Positions 7,446-15,576 of a DNA stretch of 18,963 nucleotides are shown one piece after another (within the stretch, counting starts at the first letter, position 1; every line of letters starts with the position of its first letter). This DNA comes from RGIG7300 sp045657645 (lineage in GTDB: Bacteria > Bacillota > Clostridia > Oscillospirales > CAG-272). Where the stretch lies: assembly GCA_045657645.1 (NCBI GenBank), contig JAZOTL010000122.1, forward strand, positions 1 to 18,963, written 5' to 3'. The position numbers and the translations under genes are program-made. Below the pieces are notes generated by a model, which was given only the letters and a program-made list of their open reading frames with translations, searched no databases and was not told the DNA's origin.

Positions 7446-8117
7446 TTATAAAAGATCGGGTCTTTGTTTTTTTGTCAACTCCAAAGCCGCCTCAAAGCGC
7501 CATTTGGCAATATCTTTATGATTGCCGGATAAAAGCACCTCAGGCACGGGCATATCCATAAAAGTTTCGGGACGGGTATATTGGGGATATTCCAGCATAC
7601 CGCAACAAATACTTTCATCCTCATAGCATACGCTGTCTGAAAGTACGCCTTCTATCAGCCTTGAAACACTATCCACAACTATACAGGCAGGAAGCTCTCC
7701 GCCTGTTAACACGTAGTTGCCTATTGACACTTCTTCGTCAACTATAAGGTCAAGTACACGCTGGTCCACACCCTCATAATGGCCGCAGAGAATTATTATC
7801 TGGTCATATTCACCGGCAAAGGTCTCTGCCTTTTTTTGCTCAAAGACCTTCCCTTTGGGTGACATATATATAACACGGCGTTTTTCTAATTTTTCAATAT
7901 CCGAAAAGCAACGGTAAATGGGTGGTGCCGCCATAAGCATACCCATACCTCCACCGTAGGGAGTATCATCCACACGGCGATGCTTATCTTCAGAATAGTC
8001 CCTTATATTGTGGGTATATATCTCAATTTTTCCGCTTTTTTGTGCCCTGCCGATAATGCTTTCGGAAAGAATTGTATCCACCATTTCGGGGAAAAGCGTC
8101 ATTATATCAAATCTCAT
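7446..8117 (-). CDS. trmD: tRNA (guanine(37)-N1)-methyltransferase (TrmD)
   Basis: 223 aa. SPOUT-class methyltransferase that makes m1G37 next to the anticodon and prevents +1 frameshifting. Visible motifs: MRFDIMTLFPEM at the N-terminus, DDTPYGGGMGM (50-60), ILCGHYEGVDQRV (109-121), the trefoil-knot SIGNYVLTGGELPA (131-144; the usual GDYVL is GNYVL here), R153 of VDSVSRL, acidic D167/E168 before the GMLEYPQYTRP block (173-183), and VPEVLLSGNH (191-200). The ATG at 8117 is chosen over a TTG three bases earlier because AGAGGG lies 8 nt upstream. It overlaps the rimM end by 11 nt, as expected for a coupled pair. Confidence 0.96.
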   Translation of the reverse strand: MRFDIMTLFPEMVDTILSESIIGRAQKSGKIEIYTHNIRDYSEDKHRRVDDTPYGGGMGMLMAAPPIYRCFSDIEKLEKRRVIYMSPKGKVFEQKKAETFAGEYDQIIILCGHYEGVDQRVLDLIVDEEVSIGNYVLTGGELPACIVVDSVSRLIEGVLSDSVCYEDESICCGMLEYPQYTRPETFMDMPVPEVLLSGNHKDIAKWRFEAALELTKKQRPDLL

Positions 8118-8616
8118 CAAACATACCCTCTATAGGAGATATCGCAATACCCTTTTCAAGGTTAATATCTTTTACAAATTCCGCAACACAGGGGATATAT
8201 GATATTCCTGTTTCGCACTCAATTGCGTACAGATCATTTGCGGGGTTATCAATCACTTCTTTAAGCTTTCCGTACACCTTGCCTGTTTCAATATTGTATA
8301 CGGGCAGGCCGATAAGATCTACTATAAAGTGGTCACCCTCATCACGGGGGATATCATCCCTTTTACAGTAAAGAATTTTATTTTTATAAAGTATAGCATC
8401 CTCGTAAGTTTCGCTGTTTTCAAGCTTACATAAAACCATACCCTTATGAGGGGATGATTTTTCCACCTTAACGGGTATAAACTCTCCCTTTTTTTCGATA
8501 TAAAGGGTTTTAAGCGAGCAAAAAACAGCGGTGCTGTCACAATATGACTGAACCTTAATATGACCGCGCACACCGTGGGTGTTTACGGCCTTTCCTGCTT
8601 CAAGATAATCTTTCAT
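8107..8616 (-). CDS. rimM: Ribosome maturation factor RimM
   Basis: 168 aa from the ATG at 8616, which has GGGAG 6 nt upstream; the longer frame to 8652 has no ribosome site. RimM binds ribosomal protein S19 and assists 30S head maturation. The N-terminal beta-barrel begins with LEAGKAVNTHGVRGHIKV (5-22), the family's 'GKIxxxHGxxGExKV' block. The C-terminal PRC-barrel-like domain has VDLIGLPVYNIETGKVYGK, the NPANDLYAIE block and ISYIPCVAEFVKDIN. Usual neighbours rpsP (upstream) and rplS (after trmD) are not present here. Translation of trmD begins inside its last codons. Confidence 0.94.
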   Translation of the reverse strand: MKDYLEAGKAVNTHGVRGHIKVQSYCDSTAVFCSLKTLYIEKKGEFIPVKVEKSSPHKGMVLCKLENSETYEDAILYKNKILYCKRDDIPRDEGDHFIVDLIGLPVYNIETGKVYGKLKEVIDNPANDLYAIECETGISYIPCVAEFVKDINLEKGIAISPIEGMFDEI

Positions 8617-8646
8617 AGGACACTCCCGATTATTTACAAATATATG

Positions 8647-8675
8647 TTGCAAAATATGCTAACAAATTTTATAAT
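8647..8675 (+). promoter_or_regulatory. SigA-type promoter for the MoxR operon
   Basis: -35 TTGCAA (8647-8652), 17-base spacer, perfect -10 TATAAT (8670-8675). Expected start near 8682, about 40 bases before the ATG at 8723. Confidence 0.8.
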
Positions 8676-8704
8676 ATTATATACTATAAACCAAAAAAAT
8701 ACAA
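8676..8704 (-). promoter_or_regulatory. Candidate SigA promoter for rimM-trmD and following genes
   Basis: On the minus strand: -35-like TTGTAT (8704-8699), 17-base spacer, perfect -10 TATAAT (8681-8676). The -35 is weak. A second, poorer pairing (TTGGTT/TAAAAT) lies 5-10 bases further downstream. It faces the moxR promoter across the same 58 bases. Confidence 0.55.
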
Positions 8705-8722
8705 GAGCGAAAGAGGAATAAG

Positions 8723-9684
<962 letters not shown>

Positions 9685-9688
<4 letters not shown>

Positions 9689-10848
9689 ACACAAATCCAC
9701 ACACCGTAGCTCCTATATGGGACTCACCTTGGTTTATTGCAATAACCGTACTGCTAATAGCAACCGCAGTAATTAGCTTTTTATGGGTATTGTATAAAAG
9801 AGCCTGCCGTTCGATAATAGGCAGAATAATTTACGAGCGTGAGTTTTCTGAAGAAGGAGTATACGAGGACGATACGGTAACCTTTACCGAAACCATATAC
9901 AACAAAAGCCGCCTACCCCTTATAAACGTATATGCGGAAAGCTATATATACCCCGAGCTTGAGCTTAACGGCTGCAGCGCAAAGGATAAAAAGGCTATGC
10001 AGCTTTTCCAAAGCCGCTACCCCCTTATACTGCCATATATGCAGATAAAGAGAAAACACAAGGTGCATTGTACCGCACGCGGCCTTTATAAGCTTGAAAG
10101 CGCAAGACTTTTCCTCCCCGGGGCAGATCGGTATACTGACAGCACCGCGCAGATATACGTTTATCCCCAGATACTGGACGCTCCTACAACCCCTATGCCC
10201 GTTGGTCTGCTTATGGGTGAAAGCGTTTCAAAGCGTATGCTAATACGGGATCCTTTTTCTATGTCGGGCATACGCCCCTACACCTATGGTGACCCGCCAA
10301 ACTCCATAAATCACAAGGCTACGGCAAGAGCTTATGCTTATTCGGCAAGCTCTCCGCTTATGGTAAATCAAAGGGATTTTTCTTCCGATCGAACCTTTAT
10401 GATTTACCTGAATTTTCAGTGTAACCCTGCCGAACCTATTCCATCACACATTTTTAATAAGCTTATGGAAAATTCCCTTTCCTACTGTGCAGATATTATA
10501 CGGGTAGCAAAGGATAACGGCTATAAGCTTGGTCTTTGTGCCAACTGCGTTATGGCAGATTCAAGCGTTGGTATACAATTTGATATCCGCGCAGGTGAAA
10601 TACATTTAACCGAAATGCTTCGGGCATTAAGCGAGGTTAGAATAGCCTCGGGTATGTCGTTCCCCGTACTGCTTGAAAAGGATATCGAAAAGGGACTTTC
10701 CGATACCGAAATATTCCTTTTCACCACCTATACAGACGAGGAAACCGAAAACTGCCTGTATGCCCTGAGTATGAATAGAAACACCGTAAATACCGTGATC
10801 CTTACTCCCGAAAAGGACGATGAAGAAAAAGAAGATGAAGAAAGATAA
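9685..10848 (+). CDS. DUF58 family membrane protein, MoxR partner
   Basis: 387 aa. One hydrophobic segment (~16-37) near the N-terminus, then a beta-rich region ending in the DUF58 signature GIRPYTYGDPPNSINHKATAR (195-215; most members have GIRxYxxGDxxRxIxWKxxAR, so tryptophan is replaced by histidine here), followed by a VWA-like half with 'RTFMIYLNF' in place of a clear MIDAS motif. Such proteins pair with MoxR ATPases, but their activity is not settled. Its ATG overlaps the moxR stop (ATGA). The last 11 residues are strongly acidic (DDEEKEDEER) and share nucleotides with the basic head of the next protein. Confidence 0.88.
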
Positions 10849-11500
10849 AACTCCCAAAAAGGAAAATATTTATATAGACCGCAAAAAAATACTGCCAACA
10901 ATTATTTTGTTATCCATTTCCCTTCTCTTTTTTGCAGTCCACGCCTATATTCCCGAAAAGCTGAAGTATATCCGCCAGTTTGATATATTCTTTGGTTGTG
11001 CGTTTTTGGTTTTGGGGCTTTATTGGTCTACAAAAATTCTTACAAAGGAATTTGCCAAAGAGCTATACCGCCGCATCGGTCAGGCCTTTGCTTCGGTTTC
11101 TCTTAAGTTCCGTGCAATAAAAAATAAAATTCTCACGGCTCTTGGTCTTGAGAACCGCATAGTTTTGCGTGGAGAGGAAGAGCGCACCATAATCCTTTCA
11201 AATGAAAAGCGCCCCCGCCGCCGCAGAAATGAAATTACACGCAAGCGTTTTTCAAACCTTGAAAACGACCGCGACCGCGTGCGTTATCTATATGCCGATT
11301 ACACTATGGCGCGTATAAAAAAAGGTGACAGCATAAATCATTACCATACTCCAAACGAGGCAAACAACAAAATGCCCGAAGAAAAACGCGCACCTGCACT
11401 TACCGCCCTTTACACCTATGCACGTTACAAAAAGAGCCCCTCTATCCCTCCCGAAGCAGTAAAAGAACAATACGAATTTGTGAAAAGAAACAGAAGATAA
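10820..11500 (+). CDS. Small two-helix membrane protein with DUF4129-like cytoplasmic tail
   Basis: 226 aa. A lysine-rich head (MKKKKMKKDKTPKK) is followed by two membrane helices (~25-42 and ~54-72), a basic linker with RPRRRR (131-136) and a helical C-terminal part (~150-222). That part contains 'RVRYLYADYTMARIKKGD', 'HTPNEA' and 'LTALYTYARYKKS', which resembles the DUF4129 domain usually found at the end of transglutaminase-like proteins in MoxR-DUF58 operons. No transglutaminase core (Cys-His-Asp) is present. The start overlaps the DUF58 end by 29 nt; AAGGA lies only 2 nt before it, so the ATG at 10835 is an alternative. Role unknown; a membrane adaptor for the MoxR-DUF58 pair is inferred. 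Confidence 0.75.
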   Translation: MKKKKMKKDKTPKKENIYIDRKKILPTIILLSISLLFFAVHAYIPEKLKYIRQFDIFFGCAFLVLGLYWSTKILTKEFAKELYRRIGQAFASVSLKFRAIKNKILTALGLENRIVLRGEEERTIILSNEKRPRRRRNEITRKRFSNLENDRDRVRYLYADYTMARIKKGDSINHYHTPNEANNKMPEEKRAPALTALYTYARYKKSPSIPPEAVKEQYEFVKRNRR

Positions 11501-11532
11501 AAAAACCGTTTGGAATTTCCAAACGGTTTTTT
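11499..11532. terminator. Bidirectional rho-independent terminator
   Basis: Arms CCGTTTGG (11506-11513) and CCAAACGG (11519-11526), extendable inward to a very short loop, with an A7 run before and a T6 run after. It serves the MoxR operon (+) and the convergent aldolase gene (-). Confidence 0.9.
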
Positions 11533-11546
11533 GTTTTGGTTATTAA

Positions 11547-12842
11547 TTATTCATCCTTAAGGTTAAATGCTTCCTTAAGATCATCAACCTCTTCGGGAGA
11601 AATGTGAACTATCTCACCTATAGACTTGGAGTTGATTATAGAATGAGCTGTTGATTCAAGAACCTCCATACGGTCAAATGCCTGAAGAAGGGTTGAACCG
11701 GTAACTATAACACAGTCGTTGTTAAAGATAAGTGCAGGACGATTAACTGCAAAGCTATCTGCAACACCCTCGGGGTTAGCGTATATCTCGGTAAACTCAT
11801 GCTTTTCAATATCACGGAGAAGGATATAGCTTTCGGGAATGGTTCTGGGGTCAAACTCTGCATCGGTAACAGCGAATGCCATTGCGTGCGGGGGATGAGC
11901 AAGAAGGATAGCGTTAATATCGGGGTTCTTATCATATATCATCTGATGAGCCATAACTGCTCTTGAGGGGATCTTACCCTGCTCCTTCATACCGCCCTTG
12001 ATGCGTACAAGGTCCTCAACCTCAAGGTATACTCTGTCACGGTTAAAGGGAGTGATGATAAAGCTGCCGTCAGAAAGACGCACGGAATAGGTACCGTGTG
12101 TAGCGGTAAACAGACCCTGCTTATAAGAACGGCGGATAAGCTTAATCATTTCACGGCGTGCCTCAAGCTCTTCAGATGCATGGCTGTTAGGAATAAAGTC
12201 ATCCATTATAAGGTGGTGGCGAGTTTCGGTTGTCTTGATCTGCTCAGGGGAAAGGCGATTTACCTTACCGAGCTTTGCTGCGTGTATTTCAAGGTTTGCA
12301 GAATAGTCAAGAGTTTCGAACATCTTGAAAGCCTCAAACATATCCTTTGCACCGATACATACACCGTGGTTCTCAAGAAGAACGATATCTACGCCCTTTG
12401 CAAACTCTTCACCGATATTCTTACCAAGCTCGTCACTACCGGGAACGGCATACTTTGCAATAGCCATTTTGGAACATGTCTTACGAACTGTAGGAATAAG
12501 ATCAAGATCGGGGAGCTTACGAGCTATAGAAAAAGCAACAAGTGCCGGGGGATGTGCATGAAGAACTGCGTGAATGTCGGGGCGCATCTTATAAACGGAT
12601 GCGTGGAAAGGAAATTCACTTGAAGGCTTATGGTTACCCTCTACTGTACCGTCGGGCTTTACGCAAACGATATCATTACGGGTAAGGCTTCCCTTGTCAA
12701 CGGAAGCAGGAGTTATCCAGATGTTACCGTCCTTATCCATTATGGAAAGGTTACCGCCTGAAGTGGTGGTAAGTCCGCGGTCATAAATACGCTGCATAAA
12801 CATAACAAGCTGGTCCGCGGGATGCATATAGGAAATATTCAT
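11547..12842 (-). CDS. Class II aldolase/adducin protein with two tandem domains
   Basis: 431 aa, about twice the usual single-domain length of ~200-220. Domain 1 (~8-195) has an intact metal site in the style of L-fuculose-phosphate aldolase: TSGGNLS (27-33), TPASVDKG (44-51), E76 of PSSEFPFH, H95 and H97 of HAHPP, H159 of ENHG. Domain 2 (~228-412) keeps the fold pattern (ATHGTYSVRL, ITPFNRD, LAHPPHAMAF) but replaces the glutamate (SRA at 293-295), the first histidine (L314) and the NHG histidine (NNDC, 374-377), so it looks non-catalytic. Likely a sugar-phosphate aldolase or related decarboxylase/epimerase; substrate unknown. AAGGAG lies 6 nt before ATG. It has its own promoter, downstream of an amidohydrolase gene in the same orientation. 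Confidence 0.88.
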   Translation of the reverse strand: MNISYMHPADQLVMFMQRIYDRGLTTTSGGNLSIMDKDGNIWITPASVDKGSLTRNDIVCVKPDGTVEGNHKPSSEFPFHASVYKMRPDIHAVLHAHPPALVAFSIARKLPDLDLIPTVRKTCSKMAIAKYAVPGSDELGKNIGEEFAKGVDIVLLENHGVCIGAKDMFEAFKMFETLDYSANLEIHAAKLGKVNRLSPEQIKTTETRHHLIMDDFIPNSHASEELEARREMIKLIRRSYKQGLFTATHGTYSVRLSDGSFIITPFNRDRVYLEVEDLVRIKGGMKEQGKIPSRAVMAHQMIYDKNPDINAILLAHPPHAMAFAVTDAEFDPRTIPESYILLRDIEKHEFTEIYANPEGVADSFAVNRPALIFNNDCVIVTGSTLLQAFDRMEVLESTAHSIINSKSIGEIVHISPEEVDDLKEAFNLKDE

Positions 12843-12891
12843 ACTTTTCTCCTTTTATGTCATTATAATTATTTATTTTTTCACTACTAAT

Positions 12892-12920
12892 ATAATAAAT
12901 ATTATTTCCGAAAAAATCAA
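12892..12920 (-). promoter_or_regulatory. SigA-type promoter for the class II aldolase gene
   Basis: On the minus strand: -35 TTGATT (12920-12915), 17-base spacer, -10 TATTAT (12897-12892). Expected start near 12885, about 43 bases before the ATG. The -35 hexamer is identical to that of the HPr promoter. Confidence 0.65.
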
Positions 12921-13017
12921 TACAATTAGCAAAAATATTTTTACTTTTAGTACAATTCTACATATTTGTGAAATATGCGTTAAAAAATTAACAAGGCTTT
13001 GTCAAATAACACAATAC

Positions 13018-14085
13018 TTATAGATTGTCATTGGCGTATTTCACAATAAACTCTGCGGTATTCTTATCCTTTACACAGGGCAGCATACGGTCTATATACC
13101 TTTTAAGCGCTACTTTGTTGATAGGCTTTGGTGATAAACCAACGTTAGTCTTAAAATTATTATAACAGATATCCCTGCACTTTTCTTCGCAAAGACCTAT
13201 ACCGTGTATCTTAAAGTCCCAATATTCAAACTCATCCTCGGTAGATAAGAAGCGTGTTATTGCTTCAATCATATCCCCCGGCTTACCCTGAAAAGCAGTT
13301 GAGGTCATATCTGTACCAAAAACTATCCTTTTGTGATACTTATTAAAGAATTCCTTTGTTTTATCATAGTGGCGGGTAAAGTTATCATACATTTCCCTGC
13401 CCGGTGTTATATCAAGATTGATATTAGGATATTTTTCAAGAAGCTTTTCCGCTTCATCTATGTAATCCGAAAGAAAGAAGAAATGAGGGAAGGTTATACG
13501 AAGGTTGGGGAATTTTTCAAGGGTTGCCTTTACCTCGTGGTATATCTCCTCCTTAGTTAGGAAGGTACCGTTACCGTAAAACCAGCCTTCTATATGTGAA
13601 AATTCGGGTGCAAGGTCATAATCCCAAAAGGTTTCGGGGTCTGCCACGTGGGATACGACGGGTATTTTATTATCCTCAAGATACTTATAAAAAGCGTCGT
13701 AACAAGGATCACAGGTAGCAAGGGCCGTAAGCTTACGTGTGGTGGGCTTGTTTTCAAGCATTTTTATGCCGTCAAAGCCAATATCCATAAACTCCCTTAC
13801 CTGAGCTTCAAAATCATAACTTCCTGTAGGCGCGCTTTCTACGGGAAACTGTGGATATACCAAACCCGCATGGGCATAAACACCCTTTTCGTCCATACAT
13901 TTCATAATTGCTGCAAGTATGTTTTGGGCAGGGTCGTTTTCCATATCCTTATTTAGATTTGCAAGGCAGGCTACGTCTATTGCTTCAAAGCCGTACTTTT
14001 CCTTATAATCAAAAAAATATTCCACACATTTATCTGTATAAACGTGAACGTGCCCATCTATAATGGGTGAGTTATATCTTTTCAT
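13018..14085 (-). CDS. Amidohydrolase family protein (amidohydrolase-2 type TIM barrel)
   Basis: 355 aa from the ATG at 14085, chosen because GGAGG lies 5 nt upstream; a longer GTG-started frame overlaps that box. Metal-dependent hydrolase or decarboxylase. Visible metal and catalytic residues: IIDGHVHVY with H12 and H14, H146 in VVSHVADP, H201 in ITFPHFFF, and D259 in VFGTDM. This arrangement fits the PF04909 group, which includes decarboxylases and lactonase-like enzymes. No signal peptide, so cytosolic. The same-strand aldolase gene lies 175 bases downstream and has a separate promoter, but a joint role in catabolising one compound is plausible. Substrate unknown. Confidence 0.88.
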   Translation of the reverse strand: MKRYNSPIIDGHVHVYTDKCVEYFFDYKEKYGFEAIDVACLANLNKDMENDPAQNILAAIMKCMDEKGVYAHAGLVYPQFPVESAPTGSYDFEAQVREFMDIGFDGIKMLENKPTTRKLTALATCDPCYDAFYKYLEDNKIPVVSHVADPETFWDYDLAPEFSHIEGWFYGNGTFLTKEEIYHEVKATLEKFPNLRITFPHFFFLSDYIDEAEKLLEKYPNINLDITPGREMYDNFTRHYDKTKEFFNKYHKRIVFGTDMTSTAFQGKPGDMIEAITRFLSTEDEFEYWDFKIHGIGLCEEKCRDICYNNFKTNVGLSPKPINKVALKRYIDRMLPCVKDKNTAEFIVKYANDNL

Positions 14086-14146
14086 TTTTCCCTCCGTTGT
14101 TAACACTTTTATATATTTTGCATATACTGTATTGAGGTGTTATTTT

Positions 14147-14764
14147 ATGTTGTATAAAAGGAGCAAATATAGTATCCGCCCGGGTGGATGGTTTATCATC
14201 CTTGCCCTTTTATTTGTTACTCTATCACTGATATGTACCTGGGCATTCAGAAAATGCGCCCCTCTTATACTGCCCCTTGCCACCCAAGAACTCAATAATC
14301 TGATAAGTGACGAGCTTGTCAATGCATTAAAAGAAATTGATATGGAGGACATTACCGCTGCTAAATATACCGAAGAAGGCAAAATAAGCGCTATTTTCAC
14401 TGACACGGTTAAGCTAAATGAGGTTTCGGCAGTAATGACCCATGAAATTGAAGATAAGCTTTCAAAAGAAAAGCTTACCGTATACATTCCTTTAGGTGAT
14501 CTTGCAGGAAAGCCCATAACCCTCGGCAGAGGACCCAAAATAGCAGTTAAGGTTACCGAATACAAGGACGTTTCCGCCAATCTTGAATCAGAATTCTTTT
14601 CGGCAGGAATTAATCAAACAGTTTACCGCCTGTATATAAATATGAACGTTACAGCGGTACTGGTAATGCCTGCAATGAAAACCGAAGAGGTCATATCCGA
14701 TATTAAAATTCCTTTAGGTGAAACCGTAATAGTGGGCGAAACACCCAAAACCTATATTGAATAA
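14147..14764 (+). CDS. yunB: Sporulation protein YunB
   Basis: 205 aa. YunB is a spore-formation protein of Bacillus and Clostridia that is produced in the mother cell in B. subtilis. One membrane helix (~14-33) after a basic head, then the family blocks: TVYIPLGDLAGKPITLGRGP (111-130), the highly typical EFFSAGINQTVYRLYI (149-164), and the closing IPLGETVIVGETPKTY (188-203). The ATG at 14147 is chosen for its GAGGTG box 7 nt upstream; the longer open frame runs back into the amidohydrolase gene. It is divergent from the amidohydrolase (61 bases apart) and ends in its own hairpin terminator. It supports the view that the host forms endospores. Confidence 0.93.
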   Translation: MLYKRSKYSIRPGGWFIILALLFVTLSLICTWAFRKCAPLILPLATQELNNLISDELVNALKEIDMEDITAAKYTEEGKISAIFTDTVKLNEVSAVMTHEIEDKLSKEKLTVYIPLGDLAGKPITLGRGPKIAVKVTEYKDVSANLESEFFSAGINQTVYRLYINMNVTAVLVMPAMKTEEVISDIKIPLGETVIVGETPKTYIE

Positions 14765-14770
14765 ATGACT

Positions 14771-14795
14771 AAAACGGCGTTAAGAACGCCGTTTT
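14771..14795. terminator. Bidirectional rho-independent terminator
   Basis: Perfect 11-bp arms AAAACGGCGTT (14771-14781) and AACGCCGTTTT (14785-14795) with an AAG loop, between the convergent yunB and BY-kinase genes. The flanking A4 and T4 runs are short. Confidence 0.85.
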
Positions 14796-14799
14796 ATCA

Positions 14800-15576
14800 T
14801 TATCTTACGTTTTTTTCCTTAAGCATATCCTTTTTTGTGGAATGGGAATGATAGCCATAGCCGTAGCCATAACCATATCCGTAGCCATAGCCCTTCTTAT
14901 ACTTGCCGTTGTTTTCCTTCTTTTCGTTAACAACGTCATTGATAAGAATGCCGAGGATATTTGCACCAACGAACTTAAGTCTTTCAAGTGCGCTTCTGGT
15001 TGCAGGATGTGTAGAAGATTTGCACTTAACTACAAACACTACGCCATCAACCATTGAAGAAAGATCAAGCGCATCGGAAACCACGTTAATAGGTGATGTA
15101 TCAAGAATGATATAATCAAAATCATTTTCAAGGTAGCCGAGAAGTTCCTTCATTGCATCGCTTGCAAGAAGCTCTGCGGGGTTAGGAGGAATTATACCGG
15201 AGGTAAGAACCCAAAGGTTACCGCGACCGGTCTTCTTAATAGCTTCCTCAGGCTTTGCCATACCGGAAAGGATATTGGAAAGACCTACGGAATTTTCAAG
15301 TCCGAATCTTGCGTGAACCTGGGGCTTACGAAGGTCTGCATCTATAAGCAGAACTCTGGCCTCTGTTTGCGCAACAGCTATAGCCGTGTTTGAAGAAACG
15401 GTACTCTTACCCTCACTGGGATTACCGCTTGTTATAAGGATTTTTTTACATTTTTTCTTGTGAGGAAGAGCAAAGGAAAGATTGGTACGAAGTGCTTTAA
15501 AGGCTTCCACCAACACAAAGTTGGTAGAATCGTTTATAAGATTGCTTTCCGGTCTTGTGTTTTTAGTTCCTGCCAT
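14800..15576 (-). CDS. Capsular polysaccharide tyrosine kinase (CapB/CpsD/EpsB-type BY-kinase)
   Basis: 258 aa. Cytosolic autophosphorylating kinase that partners a Wzz-type activator to control chain length and export of surface polysaccharide. Visible: EAFKALRTNLSF (24-35, oligomerisation region of the ExxRxxR type with K for the first R), Walker A SGNPSEGKST (50-59), Walker A' VLLIDADLRKP (75-85), Walker B YIILDTSP (155-162). The tail is unusual: Y226 then seven Gly-Tyr units (229-242), giving eight tyrosines in 17 residues, the expected site of autophosphorylation. AAGGA lies about 7 nt before ATG. It overlaps the activator gene by 14 nt. Confidence 0.93.
   Translation of the reverse strand: MAGTKNTRPESNLINDSTNFVLVEAFKALRTNLSFALPHKKKCKKILITSGNPSEGKSTVSSNTAIAVAQTEARVLLIDADLRKPQVHARFGLENSVGLSNILSGMAKPEEAIKKTGRGNLWVLTSGIIPPNPAELLASDAMKELLGYLENDFDYIILDTSPINVVSDALDLSSMVDGVVFVVKCKSSTHPATRSALERLKFVGANILGILINDVVNEKKENNGKYKKGYGYGYGYGYGYGYHSHSTKKDMLKEKNVR
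14851..14892 (-). repeat. Seven Gly-Tyr codon pairs in the BY-kinase tail
   Basis: Seven consecutive 6-base units, all coding Gly-Tyr (residues 229-242 of the kinase). Codons vary (GGC/GGA/GGT and TAT/TAC), so it is an imperfect DNA repeat kept at protein level. Confidence 0.85.

Noticed and set aside
7446..8117. TrmD GDYVL to GNYVL change and shifted acidic residue as a sign of inactivation
   Set aside because: R153, the acidic D167/E168 pair, the knot and the GLLEYPQYTRP-type block are all present; acidic variation here occurs in clostridial TrmD.
12979..12992. Palindrome GTTAAAAAATTAAC in the aldolase upstream region
   Set aside because: Five-bp AT-rich stem in an AT-rich gap; too weak to call an operator or terminator.
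13000..13005. Perfect TTGACA -35 on the minus strand between the amidohydrolase and aldolase genes
   Set aside because: At 16-18 bases downstream only TTAACG, TAACGC or AACGCA occur, so no matching -10. The TTGATT/TATTAT pair at 12892-12920 fits better.
14121..14128. CATATACT before yunB, similar to a SigE -10 (CATACAAT-like)
   Set aside because: yunB is SigE-controlled in B. subtilis, but no convincing SigE -35 lies 14-15 bases upstream, so it is not listed as a promoter.
14851..14892. Repeat array resembling a short tandem array or CRISPR-like structure
   Set aside because: The 6-base units have no spacers and lie in frame in the BY-kinase gene, coding Gly-Tyr.
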